A DNA stretch of 64,000 nt from NCBI GenBank assembly GCA_019635215.1, contig JAHBZZ010000014.1, forward strand, positions 1-64,000, written 5' to 3'. The DNA is from Nitrosomonas sp. Its GTDB lineage: Bacteria; Pseudomonadota; Gammaproteobacteria; Burkholderiales; Nitrosomonadaceae. Positions within the stretch are counted from its first letter, which is position 1. Each line of letters opens with the position of its first letter. A program made the translations under genes and the position numbers. Positions 55,405 through 64,000 of this stretch are shown here, piece by piece. The notes beneath the pieces are model-generated. The model did not search any database and was not told where the DNA came from. It saw only the letters and a program-made list of their open reading frames with translations.

Positions 55405-56772
55405 TTATGGAAAAATCTTGCCAGGGTTCAAGATATTATTAGGATCGAATAGCCGTTTAATTGCTTTCATTACTGTTAATGTCGGTTGATCAATTTCCTT
55501 GTTGATAAAAGCGCGTTTTTCGCTGCCTATGCCATGTTCTCCTGACAATGTACCATTAAGACGAATCACCAGATCAAAAATTTGTTCGAGGCATTGTTCG
55601 GCACGGTGCACTTCATCAGGGTCATCAGGGTTGATCAATAGATTGACATGAATATTGCCATTACCGGCATGGCCGAAATTAACATTTTTGAGTTGGTGGC
55701 GATGACTAAGCTGCGTGAGCTCATTCAGAAATTTAGGGAGTGCCGTGACTGGGACGACAATATCCTCATTGATTTTTTTCGGTGCGATTTCACGCAGTAA
55801 TGGCGATAGCGCTTTGCGTGCTTTCCAGAGCTCCGCGGTGTTTCCGGTTTTTTCCGCTTTAATCAGTCCCACGGTTTTGCAGGCATTCAGAATGCTGACA
55901 ATGGTATGCTGAATTTCGCTTTCCGTGCCGTCCGCTTCAATCATTAGCATGGCATGCGCGTCCGGAGGTAACATGTCGGGGTAGCGGTGGCGAATCAGGT
56001 TTAATGAGCCGGCATCAAGAAATTCCAATGCGCTGGGCAATTGGGTGAGGGACATGATTTTGACGATGGCTTCGGTACAGTTTGTTAAATCCCGGAAATA
56101 CGCTGTAATACCGGCGTTTGCAGCAGGTAGTGCGGTTAATTTCAGCGTGGCTTCAGTGATAACGGCGAGCGTGCCTTCCGAGCCGATCAACAGGCGTGTT
56201 AAATCGTAACCGACAACGCCCTTGGTAGTGTAACAACCTGTTTTTATCATTTCCCCCTGGCCTGTGATTGCTTTAAGACCCAGTACATGATCACGCGTGG
56301 TGCCATATTTAACCGCGTGCGGACCACCTGCACCGGTGGCGATATTGCCGCCAATGCTGCAATACGCGGCGCTCGATGGATCTGGTGGCCAGAAGAAACC
56401 GTACGGCTTAATTGTATCTTGTAAGGTCTGGTTTAGAACACCCGGTTCGACAACAATAACCCGGTTTGCGGGATCAACCGTGATGATATCGAGCATGCGT
56501 TCCAGCGATAATACGATCCCGCCTTGTTCCGGCAAGCTGCCGCCGGATGTTCCTGTGCCGCGTCCGCGCGGCACCAGAGGTATCTTATGTAGATTGCACA
56601 ATGAAACAACGGTTTGTATTTCTTCGGCGTTCAGTGGAAAAACAACTGCTTGAGGAGGAAATATTTTTTTGCTGTTATCATAGGCGTAGGTATAGCAATC
56701 GACAGGATCGGTATAAAGCTGCTCGGGCGGAAATATGTTCTGTAATGCTGTATGAAGATCTGTTGATAACAT
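55405..56772 (-). CDS. FAD-binding oxidase, GlcD / D-lactate dehydrogenase type
   Basis: This flavoenzyme is predicted to oxidise glycolate or D-lactate, 455 aa. The FAD_binding_4 domain shows VPRGRGTGTSGGSLPEQGGI and GSEGTLAVITEATLKL. The FAD-oxidase C-terminal domain carries NFGHAGNGNIHVN and SGEHGIGSEKR, ending NPGKIFP. No partner subunits (GlcE/GlcF) are adjacent, which favours a stand-alone D-lactate or 2-hydroxyacid dehydrogenase, though the substrate is open. Confidence 0.88.
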   Translation of the reverse strand: MLSTDLHTALQNIFPPEQLYTDPVDCYTYAYDNSKKIFPPQAVVFPLNAEEIQTVVSLCNLHKIPLVPRGRGTGTSGGSLPEQGGIVLSLERMLDIITVDPANRVIVVEPGVLNQTLQDTIKPYGFFWPPDPSSAAYCSIGGNIATGAGGPHAVKYGTTRDHVLGLKAITGQGEMIKTGCYTTKGVVGYDLTRLLIGSEGTLAVITEATLKLTALPAANAGITAYFRDLTNCTEAIVKIMSLTQLPSALEFLDAGSLNLIRHRYPDMLPPDAHAMLMIEADGTESEIQHTIVSILNACKTVGLIKAEKTGNTAELWKARKALSPLLREIAPKKINEDIVVPVTALPKFLNELTQLSHRHQLKNVNFGHAGNGNIHVNLLINPDDPDEVHRAEQCLEQIFDLVIRLNGTLSGEHGIGSEKRAFINKEIDQPTLTVMKAIKRLFDPNNILNPGKIFP

Positions 56773-56922
56773 AGCGTGTTGCGCGGGTATACGAATATCA
56801 TTCTACTCACAGCATATTGTGAATTGGATGTAAATTCACTCAGTATGAAAGCGCGTGAAAACGATTGGTGATTCGTTCAAAAATTTTAAGATATTTCCCA
56901 GTACAGCAAGACTGCGTAGGGA

Positions 56923-57510
56923 TCAGTCCAGGTATTCAAAAACCTTGACTACCCTGGTAACGCCGGAGGTGGAACTGGCAATTTCCGTAGCGTTATCGGC
57001 TTCCGCCCGTTTAACGACGCCCAGCAGAAACACCACACTTTTTTCGGTGACGATTTTAATGTGATTAATCTGAAACTTGCCTGAAGTCAGAAAACGGCTT
57101 TTTACTTTTGAAGTGATAAAAGTATCATTGCTGCGTGAGCTTAATGCGCTTTTTTCTCCAATGCTGATTTCATTGATGACGTTCCGTACGTTAGCAATGC
57201 TACGGACGAGTCGGGTCGCTTCTTCTTTCATGGCTTCATTGGGTACTTCGCCTGTCAGCAGAACAATGCGGTTAAAGCTGGTAACGTTGATATGCGCCTG
57301 ATTGCCCAATTGTTCGTAAAGACGTCGTGAGCTTTTAAGTTCAATCGATTCATCCTCGATAAAGATGCCGCTGGTTCTGCGATCTTCCGATACGACAGCA
57401 CCCGTGCCTGCGCCCGCACCAACGCCAATTGCGGCCATGGGGACACAGCTGACTGTTAGAGGAAGGATCAGGATCAGCACAAGCCACTTGTTCATATTCG
57501 TTAATTGCAT
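56923..57510 (-). CDS. dolP: BON-domain outer-membrane lipoprotein (DolP/YraP-like)
   Basis: This 195-aa lipoprotein has a signal peptide ending in LTVSC (Cys 22), then a Gly/Ala-rich stretch and two BON domains (about 50-115 and 125-190). RLYEQLGNQAHINVTSFNRIVLLTGEVPNE and SKVKSRFLTSG are typical of DolP, which helps keep outer-membrane integrity. ATG 57510 is supported by GGGAG 8 bp upstream. It is divergent from mlaA, another outer-membrane lipid-homeostasis gene. Confidence 0.88.
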   Translation of the reverse strand: MQLTNMNKWLVLILILPLTVSCVPMAAIGVGAGAGTGAVVSEDRRTSGIFIEDESIELKSSRRLYEQLGNQAHINVTSFNRIVLLTGEVPNEAMKEEATRLVRSIANVRNVINEISIGEKSALSSRSNDTFITSKVKSRFLTSGKFQINHIKIVTEKSVVFLLGVVKRAEADNATEIASSTSGVTRVVKVFEYLD

Positions 57511-57698
57511 TCGATTTCTCCCTATTTTTCGGTGATTTTATACACGATAATACAGTAAAATACAGCGCTGATATATTGACTGGTGAAGTTGTGCAGGAGC
57601 TTGAACCGGCATTGGAAAAATCCATTAAGCTTTTTTGTTGGGGTGTCGTGTTTTATAAAGTAAAGCGAAGCGCTGGCAGTAATAAGATTGTAGCAAAT

Positions 57699-57726
57699 TT
57701 GTATTTTATTGAATCAAACATATAAA
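57699..57726 (+). promoter_or_regulatory. Possible promoter of mlaA
   Basis: TATAAA (57721-57726) is a good -10 and TTGTAT (57699-57704) a weak -35 at 16-bp spacing, 43 bp before the mlaA start. Pattern match only. Confidence 0.3.
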
Positions 57727-57768
57727 TATGGCAACATCCTGTTAACTATTAAATAAGAAAAATTGAAT

Positions 57769-58536
57769 ATGATTAAGTTGTTTGTGAAATCAAAATCTGT
57801 TTTCCTGTGCGGATTGCTAAGCTTCGGTATTTTTTTGACCGGGTGTGCTTCTACCAAGGTGGATACAAATAATTCGCAAGACCCGTTTGAATCTATGAAT
57901 CGTTCTGTTTTTGAATTCAATGAGATGGTCGATGAAAAGTTTATTGAACCTGTTGCCAGAACTTATAAAAAGTATGTGCCGGCACCGATTGTCATGGTAG
58001 TCGGTAATGTTTTTTCCAATGCGGATGATGTTGTTGTCACCGTAAACTCCTTGCTTCAGCTTAATTTTGAAAGCGCTGCTGCAAGTGCTACACGATTGCT
58101 CATCAATACCACATTCGGTGTATTCGGCATGATTGACATTGCCAGCGATATCAGTCAGGCCAGCGATCTTAATATCAGCAAACGGAATGAAGATTTCGGT
58201 CAGACGATGGGGCACTATGGCATTGCCAGCGGACCGTATCTGGTTATCCCTTTCGTGGGGCCAAGTACAATACGGGATGCGGTGGGTATGGGGGTTGACA
58301 GCTTGATTGTGCATCCCGTAACGACTATTGTTTATCTGAACCAGGTTAATTATCTGGATGCTGCTATCCGTACGCCGGTTGCGGCGGGTATGGCACTCGA
58401 CAAGCGCGTGCAATTGCTTGATGTGGATAAAACACTAGAAGAAGCGGCGCTTGATAAATACGAGTTTGTCCGGGACGCGTATTTACAGCGACGGGAAAGT
58501 CTCGTAAATAATGACGACACTGAGTTGCGTAATTAG
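57769..58536 (+). CDS. mlaA: Outer-membrane lipid asymmetry lipoprotein MlaA (VacJ)
   Basis: This lipoprotein removes mislocalised phospholipids from the outer leaflet of the outer membrane, 255 aa. The lipobox is LTGCAS. DPFESMNRSVFEFNE, FEDFGQTMGHYG-like sequence (here NEDFGQTMGHYGI) and GPYLVIPFVGPSTIRDAVG are MlaA hallmarks. ATG 57769 is preferred over TTG 57763. The MCE ABC operon is 14 kb away, so the Mla functions are encoded at separate sites here. Confidence 0.94.
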   Translation: MIKLFVKSKSVFLCGLLSFGIFLTGCASTKVDTNNSQDPFESMNRSVFEFNEMVDEKFIEPVARTYKKYVPAPIVMVVGNVFSNADDVVVTVNSLLQLNFESAAASATRLLINTTFGVFGMIDIASDISQASDLNISKRNEDFGQTMGHYGIASGPYLVIPFVGPSTIRDAVGMGVDSLIVHPVTTIVYLNQVNYLDAAIRTPVAAGMALDKRVQLLDVDKTLEEAALDKYEFVRDAYLQRRESLVNNDDTELRN

Positions 58537-58604
58537 TAGTGTCATGAAGTGTGTTCCGGTTATAAAGGATTGTCACTTTTCGAATATCAATTCAAATCAA
58601 TTTT

Positions 58605-58650
58605 AATGCTGCATTAGGTAAGCACTTACGATTCCGAATGCAGCGTTTTC
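58605..58650 (+). terminator. Probable terminator after mlaA
   Basis: AATGCTGCATT (58605-58615) and AATGCAGCGTT (58637-58647) pair over 11 bp with one G-U, with a 21-nt loop and TTTTC at the end, 68 bp past the mlaA stop. The T run is short. Confidence 0.55.
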
Positions 58651-58767
58651 AACTTAATTCGTTATCCCGGTAAAAGGGTGAGGCAAAAATCGATTGTATC
58701 CAATTGATGGATCTCATGGGGTTATGCGATTTTGCAGAATCAGAAATAGAAAGTAGAGATAAATGAA

Positions 58768-58932
58768 ATGAAGAGATATCAATGCAATATATGCGGTTTC
58801 ATCTATGACGAATCGATGGGGGATCCGGCGCACGGCGTTAGCGCGGGGACATACTGGCAGGATGTTCCGGATAATTGGGCTTGTCCGGATTGCGGTGTCA
58901 ATAAAACAGACTTTGAAATGGTGGAGCGATAG
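58768..58932 (+). CDS. Rubredoxin
   Basis: This 54-aa iron protein is a small cytosolic electron carrier. The four Cys ligands are in YQCNICGF (Cys6, Cys9) and ACPDCGVNK (Cys39, Cys42), with the aromatic core Tyr4, Tyr13 and Trp37 and the typical DVPDNW. ATG 58768 gives a standard N-terminus. The reductase gene begins 3 bp after the stop, so the two are certainly co-transcribed. Confidence 0.95.
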   Translation: MKRYQCNICGFIYDESMGDPAHGVSAGTYWQDVPDNWACPDCGVNKTDFEMVER

Positions 58933-58935
58933 TAT

Positions 58936-60087
58936 ATGACAGATCCAATCGTCATTATCGGCAGCGGGCTTGCTGGCTATGCCGTTGCGCGTGAATTGCG
59001 CAAATTGAATACCGAACAGACTGTGCTGTTGTTGTCAGATAATCATGCAGATTTTTATTCCAAACCGATGTTATCCAATGCACTGTCAACAGGGAAAACA
59101 CCCGATGCAATTATTAATTCCCATGCGGTCAAAATGGCGTCGCAGCTTGACATTACCATTCGTCCGAATTGCCGTGTTTTTGCAATCGATAAGGTAAATC
59201 GTACTATTGCCGTGCAAGATAAGGAACAACTAATATATGAAAAACTGGTATTGGCGCTGGGTGCTGATCAGATACGATTGCCCTTGCAAGGCAATGGTGT
59301 GAGAAAAATTTTAACGGTAAACGATATTGACGATTACAGGCACTTTCGTAACACCTTGGTCGATAAAAAAAAGATAGTTATTATCGGTGCAGGATTAATA
59401 GGCTGTGAGTTTGCCAACGATCTGGCTGCTGCCGGTTATCAGGTTGAAGTGATTGACGTTGCCGGACAACCGCTGGGTAGGTTATTACCGCTGGAAGCAG
59501 GGATTTTCATGCAACAAAATCTGGAAGCGATCGGCGTATCGTTCCGTTTTAATGCGACGGTACAATCGGTTGATCAGATTGGAGAGCAACTACGCTTGAT
59601 TCTGGCCGATGGCGATACGATAGAGTCGGATATCGTATTATCTTCGATAGGATTGAAACCGCGTATTGAAATGGCGCGGGAAGCCGGTTTGCAGGTTAAT
59701 CGTGGCATTACAGTCAATCAGTTGCTGCAGACCAGTGATGAGCATATTTTCGCCCTGGGTGATTGTGCTGAAGTGGTTGGCAAAGTATTGCCTTTTGTTA
59801 TGCCGATTACACATGCGGCAAGAGCTTTGGCAGCGACATTGATTGGAAACGAAACACCTGTGCGTTATCCGGCAATGCCGGTGTTGGTAAAGACGCCGGC
59901 CTGTCCAACGATTGTGTCACCGCCTGAGGCGGATAAGCCTGGTAAGTGGGAAATTGAATCGGATGAGAATGGCGTTAAAGCACTCTTTAAGAGTGAGACG
60001 GGTAATTTGCTGGGCTTTGCATTGTTAGGTAAAGCTGTCGCTGAAAAAAATGCCCTGACCATGGAATTGCCATCTATTCTGGAATGA
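58936..60087 (+). CDS. Rubredoxin reductase (FAD-dependent NAD(P)H oxidoreductase)
   Basis: This class of flavoprotein passes electrons from NAD(P)H to rubredoxin, 383 aa. The FAD motif is VIIGSGLAGYAVARELRKL, the NAD motif VIIGAGLIGCEFANDLAAAG (both with intact GxGxxG), and the FAD ribityl motif IFALGDCAEV. Residues 320-380 form the short C-terminal domain. The rubredoxin encoded directly upstream is the natural partner. No alkane hydroxylase lies nearby, so the final acceptor could instead be an oxygen- or peroxide-detoxifying enzyme. Confidence 0.92.
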   Translation: MTDPIVIIGSGLAGYAVARELRKLNTEQTVLLLSDNHADFYSKPMLSNALSTGKTPDAIINSHAVKMASQLDITIRPNCRVFAIDKVNRTIAVQDKEQLIYEKLVLALGADQIRLPLQGNGVRKILTVNDIDDYRHFRNTLVDKKKIVIIGAGLIGCEFANDLAAAGYQVEVIDVAGQPLGRLLPLEAGIFMQQNLEAIGVSFRFNATVQSVDQIGEQLRLILADGDTIESDIVLSSIGLKPRIEMAREAGLQVNRGITVNQLLQTSDEHIFALGDCAEVVGKVLPFVMPITHAARALAATLIGNETPVRYPAMPVLVKTPACPTIVSPPEADKPGKWEIESDENGVKALFKSETGNLLGFALLGKAVAEKNALTMELPSILE

Positions 60088-60109
60088 AGCGTATTTTTAG
60101 GGGTTTTAA

Positions 60110-60724
60110 ATGATGAAATTTCTATTTGACTTATTTCCTGTTGTCCTGTTTTTTATTGCTTTCAAGACTTATGATATTTTTGTGGCTACAGGTGTCGCCA
60201 TAGCCGCAACGCTTTTGCAGATTGGCTGGGTATGGTTGCGGCATCGTCGGGTCGAGAATATGATGTGGATCAGTCTGGTGATCATTATTCTTTTCGGTGG
60301 CGCAACACTGGTTTTCCAGGATGAATTGTTTATTAAATGGAAACCTACCGTGCTTTATTGGTTATTCGCTGGTATTTTATTGGGTGCGTATTGGTTTCTG
60401 GGGAAAAATCTCATTCGCGCCATGCTGGAAAAGCAGATTGTGTTGCCAGATGCAGCGTGGCAAAAACTGAATTTCAGTTGGATTGTTTTTTTCATATTCA
60501 TGGGATGTATCAATCTATATATCGCATTTAACTTTTCAATCGATGCTTGGGTCAACTTTAAGCTTTTCGGCTCAATGGGGCTCATGCTGGTGTTTGTGAT
60601 TTCGCAGGCCGTCATGATCCGTAAATATCTGGATACTATGATTCCGGTTACGGCAGCTCCGCATACTGCTGGAGTTTCAGTGCCGCATCGTGATGGCGCT
60701 GATGAACATACGGGTAAGGACTGA
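60110..60724 (+). CDS. yciB: Septation protein A / inner-membrane protein YciB
   Basis: This 204-aa inner-membrane protein of the IspZ/YciB family is linked to cell-envelope and septum formation. Five helices are visible (about 4-22, 25-45, 50-68, 79-97 and 118-170). [29 protein letters not shown] and [17 protein letters not shown] are characteristic. ATG 60110 and ATG 60113 are adjacent alternatives. A YciI gene follows after 4 bp, an order frequent in proteobacteria. Confidence 0.93.
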   Translation: MMKFLFDLFPVVLFFIAFKTYDIFVATGVAIAATLLQIGWVWLRHRRVENMMWISLVIIILFGGATLVFQDELFIKWKPTVLYWLFAGILLGAYWFLGKNLIRAMLEKQIVLPDAAWQKLNFSWIVFFIFMGCINLYIAFNFSIDAWVNFKLFGSMGLMLVFVISQAVMIRKYLDTMIPVTAAPHTAGVSVPHRDGADEHTGKD

Positions 60725-60728
60725 AATT

Positions 60729-61031
60729 ATGTTGTATGTCATTATTGGTGAAGATGTAGCGAACAGTCTCGAGCGAAGAATGTCAGTGCGCCCCGAACAT
60801 CTTGACCGGTTGAGAAAACTGCAAGATGAAGGCCGTTTATTGCTGGCAGGGCCTTTTCCCGCGATAGACAGTCTTGATCCGGGAAGTGCGGGATTTACCG
60901 GCAGTTTGATCGTGGCCGAATTTGAATCATTGGAAGCGGCGAGTGCGTGGGCTGATTCAGATCCCTATGTGGCATCCGGTGTTTATAGCAGGGTTAGCGT
61001 GAAACCTTTTAAGCGCGTTTTTCCAGAATAG
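60729..61031 (+). CDS. YciI family protein
   Basis: This 100-aa ferredoxin-like fold protein has the family His-Asp pair in RPEHLDRL and [20 protein letters not shown] sequence ([15 protein letters not shown]). It is predicted to be cytosolic with an enzyme-like pocket, but no reaction is established. ATG 60729 was chosen because AAGGA lies 8 bp upstream in the end of yciB; the frame extends 13 codons further back inside yciB. Confidence 0.88.
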   Translation: MLYVIIGEDVANSLERRMSVRPEHLDRLRKLQDEGRLLLAGPFPAIDSLDPGSAGFTGSLIVAEFESLEAASAWADSDPYVASGVYSRVSVKPFKRVFPE

Positions 61032-61127
61032 AAATACATTAAGAAAATTACATTTGTTTGTAAATTAGTTGTTTTAAAGCGTATACTTGCTGCCAATATT
61101 TTAACCAAATTATACAAAGGAAATTCC

Positions 61128-61922
61128 ATGCATTTGACCAGATTATCACAGTTTCTAATTATCGGTTCTTTGAGTTTCATAACCTTGGCGGTACATGCTC
61201 AGTCAGCCGGAACGATGGCCAGAGTAAACGGCGTGGCGATTCCGCAATCCCGTCTCGATTTTGTGGTCAAAGCAAGCACCATGCAGGGTCAGCAGGATGG
61301 CCCGGAACTCAGAAAAGCATTAAGAGAAAATCTGATCACGGAAGAAATTCTGGCGCAAGAGGCGGTTAAGAAGGGACTTGACCGGAATCAAGATGTCATT
61401 GCGCAAATAGAAATGGCCAAGCAGGCAGCGTTGATACGTGCGTTTCAGGCAGATTATATCGAGAATAACAGAGTGAGCGATGAAACGCTGAGAAGAGAGT
61501 ATGACATGCTGAAAATCCAAATGGGTGACAAGGAATATAAAGCGCGCCATATTCTTGTGGAAAGAGAAAGTGAAGCCCGCGATATTATTGCGAATTTAAA
61601 AAGAGGCGGGGATTTTGCCAGAATTGCGGCTGAAAAGTCACTTGACGAAGGAAGTAAGGCAAGTGGTGGTGAATTGAACTGGAGTCCATCCGCGGCGTAT
61701 GTGAGACCATTTGCCGAAGCGTTGACAAGACTCCAGAAAGGCCGGGTGTCTGATGATCCGGTACAGACCAATTTTGGATGGCATGTTATTGAATTATTGG
61801 ATACACGGGCAATGGATGTGCCAGCATTTGATGAAGTTAAAGAAAACATGCGGCAGCGTGTATTGCAGCGTGAATTTGCTACGTTTGTTCAGGATCTTCG
61901 CGCAAAGGCAAGAGTCGAATAA
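61128..61922 (+). CDS. Periplasmic PpiC-type peptidyl-prolyl isomerase
   Basis: This exported foldase is 264 aa. It has a signal peptide (1-24, ending VHA), a SurA-like N-terminal helical region (25-140) and a parvulin domain (about 143-245) with YKARHILVERESEARDII, SLDEGSKASGGELNW and FGWHVIELLDTR. AAAGG precedes the ATG by 8 bp. It lies 96 bp after the YciI gene and is closed by a hairpin terminator. Confidence 0.92.
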   Translation: MHLTRLSQFLIIGSLSFITLAVHAQSAGTMARVNGVAIPQSRLDFVVKASTMQGQQDGPELRKALRENLITEEILAQEAVKKGLDRNQDVIAQIEMAKQAALIRAFQADYIENNRVSDETLRREYDMLKIQMGDKEYKARHILVERESEARDIIANLKRGGDFARIAAEKSLDEGSKASGGELNWSPSAAYVRPFAEALTRLQKGRVSDDPVQTNFGWHVIELLDTRAMDVPAFDEVKENMRQRVLQREFATFVQDLRAKARVE

Positions 61923-61952
61923 ATGCTTTAGCGATGCACGTGTATATCAAGA

Positions 61953-61999
61953 GAACGCCAGTTGACAAGTTCAATCAGTCGGCGTTCTTTCTTCTTTCC
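61953..61999 (+). terminator. Terminator of the ppiC-type gene
   Basis: AGAACGCC (61953-61960) and GGCGTTCT (61982-61989) form a perfect 8-bp stem, followed by TTCTTCTTT. It overlaps the 3' end of the convergent alr gene. Confidence 0.7.
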
Positions 62000-63099
62000 T
62001 GATTGACAACGATTTTTACACGTTTAGAAACCGCGCAGAGTAATTCATAGCTGATTGTCCCGGCATAATGCGCGATTTCTTCGACGGGCAATCCTTTACC
62101 CCACAGAATAACCTGACTGTTGAGTTGAATATCGGCAGCTTCGGTAATGTCGACAGCAAGCATGTCCATAGATACCCTGCCGACCAGCCGGTATTTTCGG
62201 TTGTTGATGAGCACCGGTGTTCCCGTTGGCGCATGGCGTGGATAGCCATCCGCATAACCGCATGCAACAATACCGATACGCATGGGTTTATCGGTCCGGA
62301 AACTGCAACCGTAGCCCACTTTGTCGCCTTTTTTGAGGTGCTGGATGGCGATAATTCTACTTGTCAGCGTCATTGCCGGCTCTAAACCCAGGTCTATGGC
62401 GGATTGATCGGCAAACGGAGACGCGCCATATAGCATCAGGCCCGGTCGTACCCAGTTCCGATGCGTTTCAGGATAACGGATAATGGCTGCCGAGTTTGCG
62501 AGCGAGTGATGGCGGCCTGAATTTTGTGCGTGCTGGGATAGGGTGCTGGTTTGCGTAATTCGATTAAATAAGTGTAGCTGCTGTTTAAAATTGTCGTTGC
62601 CTTTTGCCTCGTCAGCCGTTGCAAAATGGGACATGACTGTGATGTCCGCAATTGCCGGGTTGCACGATAATTTTTCAAACACTGTGGAAAAGTACTCGAC
62701 CGGGAATCCAAGGCGATTCATGCCTGTATTGATTTTCAGAAAAATATGCAATCCGCGGTGTTGGCATTGGCTTAGCATTTCAACTTGTGCGTCGTGATGA
62801 ATAACTGCGCTGAGCCTGTATTTTTCAAACAAAGCCAGTTCCCGCATCGAAAAAAAACCTTCAAGCAACAGTATGGGATGGTTGTAACCTGCGGTACGCA
62901 AGTCGATTGCAGCTTCCAATTCCAGTAATGCGAAACCATCAGCATTTTTTAGCGCATGAGCCGTGTGTATGAGTCCATGACCATAAGCATTGGCTTTGAT
63001 AACCGCCATGATATGGGTGTTGGGAGCATATTGCCGCGTTATAGACAGATTATGTTTTAACGCAGCTTGATCAATATAAGCAAGAATGGGGCGAGACAT
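61975..63099 (-). CDS. alr: Alanine racemase
   Basis: This PLP enzyme makes D-alanine for peptidoglycan, 374 aa. The PLP Lys35 is in MAVIKANAYGHG. The second-subunit catalytic Tyr is in VGYGCSFRTD. The TIM-barrel PLP site shows VRPGLMLYGASP and the C-terminal beta domain carries VGRVSMDMLAVDIT. Full length, with a standard ATG start. It converges with the foldase gene and is divergent from lplT. Confidence 0.96.
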   Translation of the reverse strand: MSRPILAYIDQAALKHNLSITRQYAPNTHIMAVIKANAYGHGLIHTAHALKNADGFALLELEAAIDLRTAGYNHPILLLEGFFSMRELALFEKYRLSAVIHHDAQVEMLSQCQHRGLHIFLKINTGMNRLGFPVEYFSTVFEKLSCNPAIADITVMSHFATADEAKGNDNFKQQLHLFNRITQTSTLSQHAQNSGRHHSLANSAAIIRYPETHRNWVRPGLMLYGASPFADQSAIDLGLEPAMTLTSRIIAIQHLKKGDKVGYGCSFRTDKPMRIGIVACGYADGYPRHAPTGTPVLINNRKYRLVGRVSMDMLAVDITEAADIQLNSQVILWGKGLPVEEIAHYAGTISYELLCAVSKRVKIVVNQERRKNAD

Positions 63100-63451
63100 C
63101 TGTTCTCTTTAGTACGCTGCTTGATAGCTAGACAATGTTGATGATTCGGTTCAGTGGCTTCAGGATGGGTTTGGGCTGTTAATAATCGCAGTAAATTCAA
63201 TTATGAGTTCAGGCTATCCGTAACAGCGGTAGAAAAATCGCATTATGATAATCCATATTATCTTCTTTTCGGATTTTACTTCGGTCTTTATAGAAAGTTT
63301 ATGCCGAATTTCACGGTTGCATAAACTTACCGGTAGATTTGTTGAGTATTTGCGTTCGGATATAGTACGTCTTAGGATCATTTCATGGTATAAACCCATT
63401 TCCTGATGAATAGGGTATAACAAAGATATAACGACGCTTAGGGGAAATATT
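63100..63451. other. 352-bp intergenic region between alr and lplT
   Basis: This divergent promoter region holds a perfect 10-bp inverted repeat (63295-63328). A 69-codon minus-strand frame (63214-63423) shows no family signal or ribosome site and is not called. I see no other feature. Confidence 0.4.
63295..63328. repeat. Perfect 10-bp inverted repeat AAGTTTATGC/GCATAAACTT
   Basis: The arms at 63295-63304 and 63319-63328 are exact reverse complements around a 14-nt loop. No T run follows on either strand. It could be an operator or RNA hairpin for the alr/lplT divergent pair. Confidence 0.5.
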
Positions 63452-64000
63452 TTGAATCGCGGTTTTTATACGATTATGGCTGCGCAATTTTTTTCTTCCC
63501 TCGCAGACAATGCGTTGTTGGTTGTAGCTATCGCCTTGCTGATTGATTTGCACGCACCTGCATTTTTAACGCCGCTGCTCAAGTTTGTTTTCGTTCTGTT
63601 TTACGTCATTCTTGCGCCATTTGTGGGTGCTTTTGCTGATTCCATGCCTAAGGGCAGGGTTATGTTCATCAGTAATACCATCAAGATTGTGGGATGCGGG
63701 TTGCTATTTCTTGCGATGCATCAGTATTCCGCCATGTTGGCGTATGCCGTTATTGGATTGGGGGCGGCAGCTTATTCACCCGCTAAATACGGCATTCTGA
63801 CCGAGTTGCTGCCACCGGAAAAACTGGTCATCGCAAATGGCTGGATAGAAGGATTAACGGTGGCTTCAATCGTATTGGGCACAGTCCTGGGAGGTATTTT
63901 AATTACCCCTGCTATTTCACAACGCTTGCTTGCATTGGATTGGCCGTTTGTCGATACGGCCATTGAGATGAGTATTTTCATCGTCGCTATCTTTTATGTT
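63452..64000 (+). CDS. lplT: Lysophospholipid transporter LplT (partial, cut by the window end)
   Basis: This MFS-type inner-membrane protein in E. coli flips lysophospholipids inward for re-acylation; 183 codons are visible. It begins MNRGFYTIMAAQFFSSLADN, a signature of LplT, with about five helices before the edge and SPAKYGILTELLPPEKL after helix four. The start is TTG with AGGGG about 8 bp upstream (63440-63444). The C-terminal half lies outside the window. Confidence 0.9.
   Translation, partial: MNRGFYTIMAAQFFSSLADNALLVVAIALLIDLHAPAFLTPLLKFVFVLFYVILAPFVGAFADSMPKGRVMFISNTIKIVGCGLLFLAMHQYSAMLAYAVIGLGAAAYSPAKYGILTELLPPEKLVIANGWIEGLTVASIVLGTVLGGILITPAISQRLLALDWPFVDTAIEMSIFIVAIFYV

Noticed and set aside
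58936-60087. Alkane-degradation cluster
   Set aside because: Rubredoxin and reductase are present but no hydroxylase is found in the window.
63214-63423. 69-codon minus-strand frame between alr and lplT
   Set aside because: No family signal and no ribosome site. I considered a transposase remnant but could not support it.

Overview
The window reads as chromosomal core genome of a moderately AT-rich betaproteobacterium. The order tpiA-secG-tRNA-Leu(GAG)-nuoA to nuoN, the dapC/dapD/lysA set, hopanoid genes (hpnA plus a long squalene synthase) and the protein families fit Nitrosomonas or a close relative. This assignment is inference from gene content and family resemblance; no ammonia-oxidation genes lie in the window. 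I see no CRISPR array, intact insertion sequence, prophage or rRNA.

Layout. 1-2962: the end of an unknown acidic protein, then pstC-pstA-pstB (phosphate ABC transporter) without pstS or phoU. 3156-4456: tpiA, secG and tRNA-Leu(GAG). 4557-19226: a complete 14-subunit respiratory complex I operon, nuoA-N, all on the plus strand. 19432-22928: htpG behind a heat-shock (sigma-32-like) promoter and closed by a strong terminator, then ogt-xerD. 22949-33345: lysS (minus), a membrane GGDEF protein, a small membrane protein, zapE (minus), a possible 32-residue Cys-containing peptide, a D-2-hydroxyacid dehydrogenase and a very large hybrid histidine kinase (minus). 33548-35358: a GNAT acetyltransferase, two small exported proteins of unknown function and dtd. 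35401-45959, all minus: bepA-type protease, hpnA, squalene synthase, lysA, lptM, an MCE/Mla-type lipid ABC system (lipoprotein, MCE protein, ATPase, STAS-permease) and an AMIN-domain amidase. tsaE (minus) then meets queG (plus) head to head at about 46.4 kb.

46400-49681: queG-purT-hexose-6-phosphate mutarotase, visibly more GC-rich than the flanks and followed by a 347-bp non-coding stretch with two inverted repeats. 50029-55249: small membrane protein, darP, pmbA, a glycosyltransferase, dapD and dapC. 55405-58536: a GlcD-type FAD oxidase, a BON-domain lipoprotein (dolP-like) and mlaA. 58768-61922: rubredoxin, rubredoxin reductase, yciB, a YciI-family protein and a PpiC-type foldase. The window ends with alr (minus) and the beginning of lplT (plus, cut by the window edge).

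Functional links: envelope maintenance recurs (MCE/Mla ABC system, MlaA, DolP, BepA, LptM, AmiC, LplT, hopanoid enzymes, alr and the Dap pathway feeding peptidoglycan). Energy metabolism is represented by complex I. I found no convincing new multi-gene system. The best leads are small or unassigned items: the 32-aa Cys peptide with its own ribosome site and hairpin, the exported Cys-rich protein at 34.5 kb, and the compositional block at 46.4-49.7 kb.
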